Shown piece by piece: positions 37,263-48,604 of a stretch of DNA of 64,000 bases (positions are counted from its first letter, which is position 1; every line of letters starts with the position of its first letter). Position numbers and translations under genes: made by a program. The DNA lies in contig JAGGNK010006892.1 of NCBI GenBank assembly GCA_017590115.1, positions 15,415,736-15,479,735 of the forward strand, written 5' to 3'. The stretch comes from Montifringilla adamsi. Lineage: Eukaryota; Chordata; Aves; Passeriformes; Passeridae. Below the pieces are notes generated by a model. It ran no database searches and was not told the DNA's origin. It was given only the letters and a program-made list of their open reading frames with translations.

Positions 37263-40200
37263 CTTCGTGGAAACTACTTGTGAAAGTGGGAAATGTATGT
37301 GTTCTTTTAGGAAAGCCAAGGAATAACTGCAGTAATATCTGTCGCTATACGTTAAAGTCATTGAAGGTAGATCAATTTTATCCCAGCAGTGATGGATATG
37401 ATTTTTTCAACACAGTAAAAGGATATTGTTGTAATGATGAAAAATGTGAGTGACTTCTGATCTTTCTTTCCACTTGAAGTTTTGCTAGTGCTGTTTTCTT
37501 GCTGTTTGCTTGTAGCCCGATGTGGATATGTTAAGGGCTCTCAAGGAGTTTGTTCAACTGTTTAAACTGTTAAATGCTTCATGATTCTTTGGTTCCATTG
37601 TGACTCATAAGGCTCTTACAGTCACTACTAAAGAGTACTGTAGAACAAATATTATGTCATATTGGCATACACCACATCTTTTGAGCCCTGCCAATATTGT
37701 AGTTTTGTCGACCCACTGCTTGGTGAGCGAGGCTCATGCAGATGTTCTCATCCATACCTGCATACTGAAGTTTCAAGATTATCCTAGACTTCAATTCTAA
37801 CTTTTTGAACGATAAAGAGGCATATTTTTAGCTTTTACCTGCAGTAAGGTGGCAGATAACTGCAAATCACAAAAGAAAATACAATTTCAATATTCAAATA
37901 TCAAAGATATCACATGGTGTATGAAAAACAAATGCCATGATATGCACTGAGCATAAGTGCCCGAGTTTGCATAAGAAAATGCTGGCATGAATTTCATAGT
38001 GTGAATAATAAGTTATTAACAGTGTATCCAAGACCATAATGATAAAGACTTACAGAAATGGGTAATATTTTTATTTTACATTTTTTATCCTTCTTTGGAG
38101 TGGAATAATAGTATCTAATATCATGAGGACAGGCAGGAAAATAAATATCTTTCAGCAAGTAACTGGAATTGTTTAATTTGTAACATTAAGGAAGTGGGAA
38201 GGAAAATACATAATTATCTCAAAAATATTTGAAGTACATATATATCTTAAATGAGTTCTGAGGAATAGTAAATTCACAGCCTGGAACTAGAACCATCTCT
38301 ATTTTTCACAATGTTTGGGTTTTCCTTGAAGGATCCGGAACTCCTATTTGCACTGTCTTGGAACTGTTTTTGTGGTTTCGAATCTTTACATAGAGACAGT
38401 TTTGATTCACATGCTGTAGCATATGTCTAGCCCAGCTGCTCTCTCTGTATTTATATGGCCCCATCCCTACAAATCTCTGAGTGGATAAAAAGTAAAAACA
38501 AAATTACTCTTGCAGTACCCATGGTTGGGGAAGCATTTGATGTCCACCGTTAATTATATGGGTAAATTAGAGATGAGGGTTATGAAGTGTTCAGTCTCAA
38601 ACCAAGCAAAATGTCTCTGACTGCTGGAAACTGGTCCCTCTGCTGAGTCCCACCTAAGGACACCTTCTTCTTTACACCTTTTTCCAGAAAGCAGAGAATG
38701 TGTGTATTTTTTGAAATTACATGTATGGGCAGTCCTCATGTGGCACTGATGCCTTCAAAGATCAAAAAAAATTGCAGCTAAAATCCTCAGTGCTGTACAG
38801 CTGCATTCTGTGCAGCCCTGGGAAGGATGAGTAGTTCCAGAAAAGGAGGCTGAAAGCAATTATCTCTGCATTTTTTAATCTGCCTTTTACACTGTTAGTA
38901 CCCCAGTGAGCCATCTCTACTTATATACTTTTCCCTAAGCCACAATAGTTTCTAGATCTAAAGTTCAACACAAAGACCAGATCCAGCAGATATTCCTGCC
39001 TTTTTTATACACTGTGCTATTTTAAATGGGGGAAAATTAAAGAAGGAACTCTTTTGATCAAAGCATTTTTCTCTGACATAGCAAGGCATAAAAATGTGTC
39101 CTCACAAATACCTCAGCTTTCAAATGCAAGAAGGCATTCTCACATTTATACCATAGAAGGTGCTACTGGGATATTCCAGATTCCCTTCATTCCCAAGAGA
39201 TCTGCTAATCTCAGAAAAATGAGGGAGGCACTTTGCTTGGCCGAAGATTTCACAATACTGTGGTGCACTTGGAGAGTTTCAGGACCCAGCACCCAGGCAC
39301 AGGGCTACAGGCTCCTCTTGCACCTGAGTGTACCACCAGCTGGACTGAGAGGAAGATCCCAGCCTGGATGAATTAGCACAAAACCACTTCTTAACAGCCA
39401 CAAACTTTAAAGAGCTTCCCCCTCCCCAAGTGGGTGCACTTGAATTTATTATTGGTGTTAAGATACATGAAATAACCTTGTTTTACACACTTAGCAGATA
39501 GACATATCAGATGGGTGGTGTCACCCAGGCAGTGTAATGGGAGTGCATCTCACCCATGGCATGTTGGGCAGAGACAGAGGGAAAATTGCATGTGTGCTCC
39601 CCCTGGCTCTGGCTTGTGGGAGTTGCCAGCCCAAAACATGATTTTTATCAGAAAATGAAACTCAAAAAAAACTATCTGGTGGAGCTTTTACAATGCCTTA
39701 CACAATCCAGCTTGCAATTCCCCTCCAAGATAAACAACCAGTCAAGCCTTGGAGAAGTGGGGTGGTATTCAGGACAGGTGGCTGTCCCAGCTGGGCATCC
39801 TGGCTCAGTGGGTGTGTGAAGATCATTATTTTATATCCTTGGGCAGCCCACTGGGGTAAACTCTGCCTGAAAAGACAAGTTTTGAGATCTACTGATGTAC
39901 TACTTCGTAGTGGAGTGTGTTACGCTGCCTTATCAAATATTTGAAACACATGGTCTAGAACTCTGTTCCTTGACAAAGGGTTGAACTACAGTGAGGATGT
40001 CCTGCATGTTTCCTTGATTAAAACATTATTTTCAGAAATTCAGCCTGCAAATACCAAGTCATATCAGAGAACTCTATAGCAAATAATGTAAATAATTGAA
40101 AGATATACAATCAAGGTATATGGATGACTGGAATAGCTGCTCCAGGGAGGGACTTTCAGGAACAAGGGGTTGTTGCTCTCTCTCCAGGAATTAATATTAC

Positions 40201-42382
40201 TATTTTAGCACTTTTTGAGCACTTGGAGCTATATTAATAGACATTCATGATATTGTTATCAATAAAGACTTAGAGAGTATTCTCCTGTTCCTCCTTCTAG
40301 TTGCTAAGGTAGTCTCTATTTGGACTGTGTCTAGAATGTCACAGGACCTCTCAGAGCCAGAGAGGCTCTAGCCATGTTCCCTAAAGGAAAGGCTGGGGGA
40401 CCATGCTGGGACAGCACAAATGATAGGAAGGCTCCAGGGGGTAATAGGTAATAGCTCTAATACACCACCTGATGACCAACTGCAGTGGTCAGCGTGGCTG
40501 AATAGCTTTGGAGGGGACAGCCAGTGAGAATATCTGAGTGATCTGACACGCACTTGATTTGGAGGGACAGAAAACACTTTATAGTGAATAAAAAAATCTC
40601 TGTTGTTTTGGTCATTGATGTTTTACCTCAGAAGTTGCCTCTTAGATTCATAGATGTGTCTGAAAAGCAGAGAGGATCCTCCTCACATGTACCATGTCCA
40701 GGCCACCAATGCCTCAAATTTATTTGGACACCATCAGTGTGAAGAGGGAAGCATGCTGTCTCAGTGGTGGCAGCAGGATCTTCTAGCTTTCTGTCAGGCC
40801 CTGGGCTCATGTAGGCAGAGATATTCCTTGGGGTTTTCCAGGTCCTTGGTCAGGGATGCAGCTGCTAAGAAGAGGCTTTTCCTTTTGACAGAAAGTGAAA
40901 AGGCAACCTGAAAAAACTTGACTTCCTTTTTGGAAGTAGCATTTAGGACATGAATTGTTCACATTTCACAGGTTTAGAAGCCCGACATGCACCTGTACAT
41001 CTCTGTAGCACAACTCGCCCACCAGTTACTCAAGTGAATTTTCCTGAGCATTTATTTTCCTCATGCACAAGACTCCCACTCAAATATTTGCGTGCCAATC
41101 TAGTCCAAACGGACAGGATATGAGCAGTGTGATTCACTTTCAGGTGTAAGAAAACAGCTCTTGAAAAGGGTTACTGTACACAGCAACTCTGGTAAGAGGT
41201 TCTGTAGGAGTCCAAAGTCTCCATCCTGACTTCTGTGCTAAGGAAGGCAATGCTATGGCAAGACTGTTCTCTTATCCTCTGCAAGAATAGCAACTGTTAA
41301 GTAGAACAAACATGAAGCACAAAAAACCCCCGGGAATTCCAGTAACCACTCTGAGCCACATTTTAGCGGTTACATCCAATACATCAACATACCTTTCTTT
41401 CTTATGTTAATGAAATATCAGTCAATAACTTGTGTAGAACAAATCCTCGTATATGTATAAGAATGTAGCTGTAAGTCACCAGGGTAGCCCAAAGCTCTAA
41501 AGCAAGAGATCTTCAGCGAGGATAAGCCAGCTTAGCTGCACTACATTTCCAGTAGACATCAAGTGAAAATCTGGCTGTACAGCTGAGAATCGTGTTAATG
41601 CCCCAGTGCTGCTGTTTTCTAAGCTGTTTCTTTTCTGTCGTGTGGTGACTCTCATTACCTCTATGCCCTTCTTGCCTCACAAATTCAGCTGGTGTGGTTT
41701 CCAGTTTGGACCTAGATCTGTGAGGCTCGAAGGAGGGGCATTCCTCTGGGACTAGGTTAATACTGCCTTCTCTAGCATGAACAGTCTTAGTATTTATTTT
41801 GAACTTTATTTTCTGGTGGTTCTGAAATGACAATAACTGCTGTATTCTTTAAGCAGTGCTAAAAATCAAAAGCAATTAATTTCCAAGGATTTATTCATTC
41901 TGAAACCTGAACAAGCAAATACACTGTACGTGGCAAAGGGAACAGAGTGAATAAACCAAAAACCCACACACCATTAAAATACCAACAGTGACTCATGAGG
42001 CTTACAAATTACTATCTACAGGTTCCAGGTGTCTGAAATAAATTATTTAAACTCAGCATAAACCAAACATTTTGATAGAGGTCAAATTCTTAATTTCGCT
42101 GCTAACAGTGGTGTTTGATAAATGCAAATACAAGAAACCATATTTCGTAGGTTATTGTTATAGCAAAAGTTTTATTTAGTATTCTGTTTTGTCTTTTAAG
42201 CCACGTCTAAGTTATGAGAAAGGTTTTCTTACCTGACTCCTAAGAAAACAATATGCTCAAATGTAATCTAGCCCCAAGAAACACAAGATTATTAGATAGC
42301 TAAATCCAGTGTATCTGTATCCCCATTTGGGAATGTCATTTGCAAATCAGACTCAAATGAATCTACTATCTACTTTCATTGA

Positions 42383-42409
42383 CTAATAGTTTTTCTACAG
42401 GTAACTGAG
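42383..42409 (+). other. Second candidate recursive splice site (weak)
   Basis: A branch-point-like ctaat at 42383-42387 is followed by a short pyrimidine tract and an acceptor ending in acag at 42400. The next bases are gtaactgag from 42401. The acceptor abuts a donor with a moderate U1 match (gtaact, not gtaagt). The branch point is close to the acceptor, about 15 bases. It has the same design as the site near 938, but chance is likely enough that this is only a pointer. Confidence 0.2.
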
Positions 42410-42440
42410 TTATCACAATAGCCTAAATAAAGATGCTCTT

Positions 42441-42486
42441 CCTCAGAGCAGATGATCAGTTGGGCACCTGATCATCACTCCAGAGG
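42441..42486. repeat. Inverted repeat with symmetric internal loop
   Basis: The 9-bp arms gatgatcag (42451-42459) and ctgatcatc (42468-42476) enclose an 8-base loop. Outside a 6x6 internal loop, cctc (42441-42444) pairs with gagg (42483-42486). It is too short and interrupted to call a microRNA precursor. No known hairpin RNA was recognised. Confidence 0.6.
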
Positions 42487-45400
42487 TGTACCACAGCTGA
42501 AACAAACATGAAGTTTTGCATAGTTTTGGAAATCACATAAAATTGTAAAGAGTATTTATTTGAGTAAAGAATATTTATAGCTAGGTAAAAAATAAAAAGG
42601 ACTATATACATTCAGTCTCAATTTCTCTGTAACTTTCAATATTTTGTCACAGGATTTTGGTCAAAATTTTCCAAAATTGCTCTTCCATATCATGGTCACT
42701 TTTTCTCTGAAAGTTTTTCTCATATTTTTTTGCTTCATCTCTCTGTCTTCATGAATCACAGAGGTTTTCCAAGTCTCTCATGTTTTTCTTTTAATACAGC
42801 TTCCATAACTGCTTTTTTTGTTTCTTTTTGGATAAAGAGTGAGAGGTAACTGGCTCTATATAAAATGTGGCTCATGCAAATGCCAAGTGTAATAGTGCTC
42901 CATTATATCTGACTGGGAATGATAAGACAGGACTCTTCCATATATACTCTAAAGGAAGCTGTGACCTGGTAAATGGTATTCTAATAACCATTCCGCCTTC
43001 ATGTAGCAGATTCCCTGTACCCTGAGAAGTCCAGTGGTGTAACATGTTAATCATAACAGCTAGAACTCATAAGCATCCTGGGAAAAATTGTCCAGATGGT
43101 ACCTGCTGGAATTTAGGATTAGTAATCCAAGAACAGGAGAGAAGGGAACAGAAGGTCAGTGCTGTGAAAAGCAGAGGTCACTCAGGTGTGGCTGCTCTTT
43201 ATGAATGTATTGCGGGTCTCTGTGCAAGACAATGCATTTGAAAAAGTAAAGCTGAGGATGGCATGAGAAGCAATTTTGCTGATACACAAATGTGCTCTGC
43301 ACATTCTGAACATTGCAAAGAGTTGTTCCTTCCTTGCCAGGGCCAGTACTCTGACCTTTTACTAGTGACTGTGTATGTCTTTGGAAAAATTTGAAAGTTC
43401 AGAGGAAGTGATGGAGCTGCTGGTACCTAATTGAAATAATTTACCTAAAAATTACTCAGTATGTCTGCTTTGTGCATATGTGTATCTATGAATATATTTG
43501 ACTTTACTCTGTGATTGTCTTTCTTGTGGTTGATGATGATACATGTACTGCATATATGGAAATCTAGGTTTTAGAAAAAGTGGTATGACACTGTACATCT
43601 AAATATAGATGAGAGGTAGCTGTGCAAGTTGTTAGATTTATCCTGCATGTAGTGGAGGTGATGGGAGACAGCCTTCTGTGCTGAGCTGGAAGGTCTCACT
43701 TCCTGAGGCACGAAGATTAGGAAGTTGCTTTGTGTGTGCAGGGAACAGCTTGGAGGCCATGGAGCATTCTGAAGAGAAATTAAGCTGTCCAAAAGCTGAC
43801 ATCTTTGACAGAGCAACTGGGGAGAATGAGAACATGCCAACAGACCTGTGAAGTTCTGCAGGGCCCTGAATGCAAAAAGGAGAAACTGAAACTTAAAAGG
43901 AGTGATAAAGCGGAAATTACTGGATTTGCAATTATTGTGTTAAGAAGATCTTCCATGGGGGAAGTACATTAAAAGAATAAGAGTAATTTCATTTCAGAGT
44001 GGCAAAGTGCTCTCAGATGAGCAATAAGTCTGTAATGGACAACTTTTTAAGATGCCACCCTTTAGGGAAAAGTTCTTAAAACTCTTGCCAGTTCATTTTC
44101 TCCAAGGTAGATTTCAATTTGTGAGAGTTACTGAGCATTCCCCATGGCACATCACAGCTCTGTTCCTTATTTAACGTCTGCCTAGAAGTGGCCACAAGTC
44201 TTTAATCTGGGATGTGTGGATGTCATTCTTTCCTTACATGGCTATCTGTTCTTCAAATGCTGTTAATTTCAGTGGGAATCCTTCCTTAGCTAGTTTGGAA
44301 AGAAGATTCAAATCCTCAGTGGCTTCAGATCAGCACCAAAATCTGTGCCAATGGGCCAAGGTTATGAGGTGATCCCAAAGCAGCCCTCAGAATTACAGTT
44401 GATACCTACCCTGAAGACATGAAGAGGAAAAAAGATAGAAAATACTGTTATTTTTGTTCGCTTCAAATTATGCAAGAGTAACATTATGCTGTTCTTTCAC
44501 ATCCCTGCTCTCTACCTTCAGTTCCTTTTTTCCACTTGAACTGAAAACCTTTCCAAAGGATGAGACTGAAGTTTACAATAGACTGCTAGATGCCAGTCCT
44601 ACAAATGTCATTGCACATGGTTAGCTTCATGCACAGGGGTGGTCTTGCTGATGTCAAGTTAAGCACATGCCTAAATGTTTAGAAGACTCAGTCTTACATC
44701 TGACATCCAAGTAAACATACAATCATCTTAAATTCTCCAGGAATTTCTGATCAAAAAGGATGTTTTACTAAAAACAAATCTTTCGATATATCTAAATTCA
44801 TCATAAAAATAGCTTTTAAATTAAAATTATATTCATAGCTTTAAATCTTTAATTAGTGAAATCCCTTTTCATACACTAAAGTTTAAAACTTCACATATAT
44901 TTTAATATATAAATGCTGCTTTATAAATTATGACAGGTCAAATACATCTCCATTAAACAGAATTTACTCTATTGATACACCAGTTAAGCATCAGCCACAC
45001 ACCTTCATTTTAACTAAACTGATTGTCTCGAATTCCACGATTTCCAGATAAAAAAATATTCTTCTAATTATTAATTCAGCATTGTTATGACACCCACAAG
45101 TAACATTTTGAAAGACAGTCTATTGTACTTGCACAGCCTGTTCCATCCAGTGATCTCAAGCCACTTTGCAAAACCCACACAAAGATTTTTAAGCCAGAGG
45201 AGCATTATTGGCCGCCTGAAGGGGGGCGGGTACTGACAGACGCTGCTGCACCATGTGCTCCAGGATCAAGTTCTCCAAATCTATAGAGCATTGTTTGGTT
45301 TCAAGCTTCTTTGGTGAGGCAGGAATCCAAGAGGACTCTGAGCAGTAACAGATCCTGCCATTTACAGACAGACAGAACAGTGGCTATTTTGTGGTCTCAG

Positions 45401-46102
45401 GTGTCCTCAGACCTGGGAAGGGGCACAGTACCAACAGTCTGTGCTTCAAAGGTATGACAGGCTGAACAAATGGCTAGGTGACATTCTTTGAAGGTAACAA
45501 TTTAGTTGATAAATTAAGACATCGCTCTATTTTTTCCTGTTCATAAATTGTCTGTAAAGTAACGGACTTTTCCAAATCTTTAGATACCACAGTAGCAATT
45601 TTTTTTTGCCTGTGGGCTAATAGAAAAATGGCTTCTCTGAATATTCACTATGGTTTGATTACTGCTTGTGCCACATGGTTGGCCAGCTTAATGGTGTGGT
45701 CTTTCTGTTTCCTGATTGCACACTTCAAGCTTTATGAGCAGGAATAATCTTTTTGTTTCTTCTTTGTGAGTTATTCATGAACACACAAAATTGCTCAATG
45801 AACATACAGCATTAAAAAATATAAGTATTTAAGTAGCTTTTGAGAGTCTTCATGATATTGTTATGCTTAAAAATATTTATCTGCTGCAGTGCATTTGAAT
45901 GCCAGGGTTACTAGAAAATAAAGTCTTTCATCTTCCAGATTGCTGCGATGAATGAGTTTGCACATACCTTTAAAGCAAGATTTTGTTCAGGAGACTCAGA
46001 TCTGGTTTTGTGGATGTTGTATTTTGCCAGACTTAAACCATCAATTTCCACCAAAGTGACTCAGTTTCAAATAACTTCTGTTTTGGTTTTGCCAAATAAC
46101 AA

Positions 46103-46130
46103 CCAAAAAAAAAACCCAAAAAAACCCCAG
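46103..46130. repeat. A-rich / CCC low-complexity tract
   Basis: Runs of A (ten and seven) are interrupted by CCC and CCCC. A/C patches of this type are common in bird non-coding DNA. No function is implied. Confidence 0.8.
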
Positions 46131-46222
46131 CTCAGAAGAGACTCAGTAGCTACATGAGAGAACATGGGATATTCTTTGAACTACAAATATATTTTTCCTT
46201 CTATCTTACTGTAGAATGAAAG

Positions 46223-46234
46223 TATATATATATA
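46223..46234. repeat. (TA)6 run
   Basis: Twelve bases of perfect TA alternation in AT-rich surroundings. Confidence 0.8.
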
Positions 46235-46647
46235 GAAAAGGCATCTGATACACCTCAGGAGAAAATATGTCTTACTTATCAGCCATGAAGTTTAAGAGCA
46301 AGAGGTAATAATCTATATATTTTTTCATAAATATATGCTGAGGTTACCAGCTAACTTACACAGTAGATGGAATATAGGGCACATGACCTTGACTTTGAAA
46401 ATCTACAGCTTTCTTCCCCTTTGACTGGAAAACCACCTTCATTCAGTCAAAGAAATATGTAATCACATTATCTTGTTTGACATGCCAAGCAAGAGCCCCT
46501 CTGGGAATGGTATCAGTCTCTAAGAGGCAGCACCAACACATATGCAGTGCCCTAACAGAGTCCAGTCAAATTTAGAAGGGAATAAGGGAGGTCAAATATC
46601 CCATCCATCTGCCTTGCATCTTAAATCTTCACCATAAAGCCAGTGAT

Positions 46648-46669
46648 CTGTGAAAACCATTTTTCACAG
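46648..46669. repeat. Perfect 9-bp hairpin
   Basis: ctgtgaaaa (46648-46656) and ttttcacag (46661-46669) pair exactly around the tetraloop ccat. It lies about 110 bases from the SINE but is not part of it. There is no terminator context, since this is eukaryotic DNA. Confidence 0.55.
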
Positions 46670-46777
46670 TTAGAAAACTCACTGATTCACATCTCTTGAA
46701 GGCTTGAGGAATGACTTCTAAACCTAAGATTACACTTAGCTAGTGCACCTTGCTTTGTACTACAGCCTTGAAAGAAA

Positions 46778-46895
46778 ATCACAGAATAGTCTGAGTTGGA
46801 AGGATCCTCTCTTCAGAGAACGGGCTGTACAGGGATCAAGTCCATGACCTTGGCATTATTAGTGCCATTCTCTAACAAACTGGGCTAATTCATGA
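46778..46895 (-). mobile_element. tRNA-Ile-derived SINE with CR1-like tail
   Basis: Read on the minus strand from about 46895 down, the sequence closely follows nuclear tRNA-Ile(AAT). There is an A-box-like ttagcccagtttgttagag, an anticodon stem and loop containing ctaataa (anticodon AAT) and then gccaaggtc. A B-box-like cttgatccc and an acceptor side ending near gtacagccc follow. After a short linker comes ggatccttccaactcagac and a tail attctgtgatt, as in CR1 3' ends. By eye about four-fifths of the tRNA positions agree with the tRNA-Ile I remember, so this is not an intact gene: the acceptor stem is not closed and several conserved positions differ. Such tRNA-head, CR1-tail SINEs are moved by CR1 enzymes and, as I recall, are described from passerines (TguSINE1). 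The divergence suggests an old, inactive copy. Confidence 0.85.
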
Positions 46896-48144
46896 TCACA
46901 GCATGTCAACAATTTTCTGGAAAAACTTAAAACTAGTCCTTTTTCAAGAGGACTTACATTATCAAAACTCTATTAGCCTATCTATATTAAAATTAGATTT
47001 ACTGTAACTAGCACAACTTCAGATAAAAATAAAATTATGGACAAGTTTAGGAAATCCTAGACCACAAAAGCTGGATAATTGACCTAGGAAAATATGGTGA
47101 TTTTTGTATCTGTATTTTAGATGCAAAAAAGGATGCAATGAATGTGTGCAAAAATCATAGCTCCCTTTTATGGCATTATTTTATGTGATCATGAGCACTG
47201 GTGACCAGTGCGGCCTCATTTTGACAAGGGGCATTCAGGGTAAGAGGGAAGGTTATACCTGAAGTGTTACAGTGTTACAGAAGCCTTTTACTCATATCAC
47301 TGGGAAAACCACATGTCAGTCAATGCAATTGCCCCAGGAAAACATCTTGCCTCTTTCTGTGGCTACCTTGCTCTGGGTCAGACTGTCAGAACTGGTGGCA
47401 TGGCTCCTAAAATCTCTTTTTGATTTTCAGAATACCTGTCTCCAAACATGATCATGTTTGATAACTTAAAATGAAAAATAAGTGTATTTTCAACTTTTTA
47501 CTTAGTTTCCAGGAGTCCCAAAACATACCTTTTCTAAACAACTCTAGAACAATAGCTCCAACTGTAGCTGAAACCTCTGCACACACCCTTGCACCCTGTA
47601 GCCCAGATGATCCAAATCTGCCAGTCTTGTCATGCCCTTATCTCCTCTGCTTGCTGCTCACCCCTGACCTGCTCCAGCTCATGTTCAGACCTTGCAGTGG
47701 TGAGCTCTGTTCCCACACGCCCAGGGAGTAGAGATGGCTTTGCTCCATCCCAGCAGATATGCCATGAGCAAGACAGAAACTCTTCCCCAGCAGTGCCTCA
47801 GTCTGTTTGAGAGGTTACCTGTGATCAGTCCCACAAGATGAGTCCATATAGTGTGCTGCTCATTTTCCTGCTAACACAAGGGACAAAAAAGGCAGGCTGT
47901 TTGCTTGGGCTGCCAACCTGGCCCTCAGGAGTCCAGCATAACAATGGTGTTGCTGTGGGGATGTAGCAGCCTTCAAGGTGGTCTTTGCCTCACTGTCTCT
48001 ATTTTGGCTTTAGGCTATAAGTGGGTAGAGATTTACATGCCCACTTTATCTTCTTTGAGTACTCCCTCATGCATGAATTACAACAGTGCTATCCAAGTGT
48101 CCTTTTCCCATGCCAGACCTCAGCAATGTGTAACTCCAGCCTTA

Positions 48145-48160
48145 GCAGCAGCAGCAGCAG
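48145..48160. repeat. (GCA)5 trinucleotide run
   Basis: Sixteen bases of GCA repeats, giving five Ala codons in a plus-strand open frame of unknown meaning. Confidence 0.85.
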
Positions 48161-48576
48161 TGAGGGTGCAGGCGTCGAGCTATGTTAAGAACTGGCAAAG
48201 CAGCTTCTTCCCACATTTTGGCTCAAGATTACAGTTGAGAGTGTTTGAGCTCTGCCGATTTGTAGGAAGACTTATTGTTAAGGAGATCTACACTTAAAGA
48301 AAACCTTGAATCCTTTTCCTCTTTCTCCTAGTACGTCTCTGTTGTACCATTTATCTGTGCAGAAAGCCATGACACCCTCAGTGTTATTGCCTAGTTCTGC
48401 CAGCGCTTCACCAGGCAGCGAGTCAGAGTCACCCACCTCCTGCACTTCAGGAGCTTCTGGCCTCGTGGCAACTAATGCTGAAAAACACAGTTTTCCCTTT
48501 GGTGCCTTTGCCCCACCCATGCTAGCAGTACTTGAAAAATGACTCCAAGTCTGACAAGTGGTGACAGCAGCTGAGC

Positions 48577-48604
48577 GGGGCATATGGGGCTGGGGCTGTG
48601 GGGG
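48577..48604 (+). promoter_or_regulatory. Four-tract G-quadruplex motif
   Basis: Four guanine runs of 4, 4, 4 and 5 (48577-48580, 48586-48589, 48592-48595, 48600-48604) are separated by loops of 5, 2 and 4 bases. This satisfies the strictest standard G4 rule on the plus strand. It is the centre of the only distinctly GC-rich island in the window. G4s often mark promoters or regulatory elements in birds, but no TATA box, CpG island of usual length or transcript start is visible here. Confidence 0.75.

Larger units (their letters stand above)
35373..46777. other. Long non-coding stretch with low-complexity islands
   Basis: AT-rich sequence with no recognised gene or transposon outside the short features listed separately. 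The longest open frames are 106 codons (41513-41833, -) and 105 codons (39054-39371, +), neither with recognisable domains. An especially AT-rich part lies at about 44790-44930. A short G-rich, CpG-bearing patch occurs at 45213-45240, next to a ctgctg motif. Splice-like motifs at 36721-36796 and 42383-42409 are listed as findings. Confidence 0.5.

Noticed and set aside
42222..42252. Minus-strand 7-base micro-exon (acceptor ttgttttcttag, donor gtaagaaaac)
   Set aside because: The acceptor and donor look good, but a 7-base exon with no other minus-strand support is most simply chance.
46815..46890. Functional tRNA-Ile gene on the minus strand
   Set aside because: The tRNA-like part has many substitutions, including in both stems and at conserved positions. 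It is fused to a CR1-like tail, so it is a SINE head, not a working tRNA gene.
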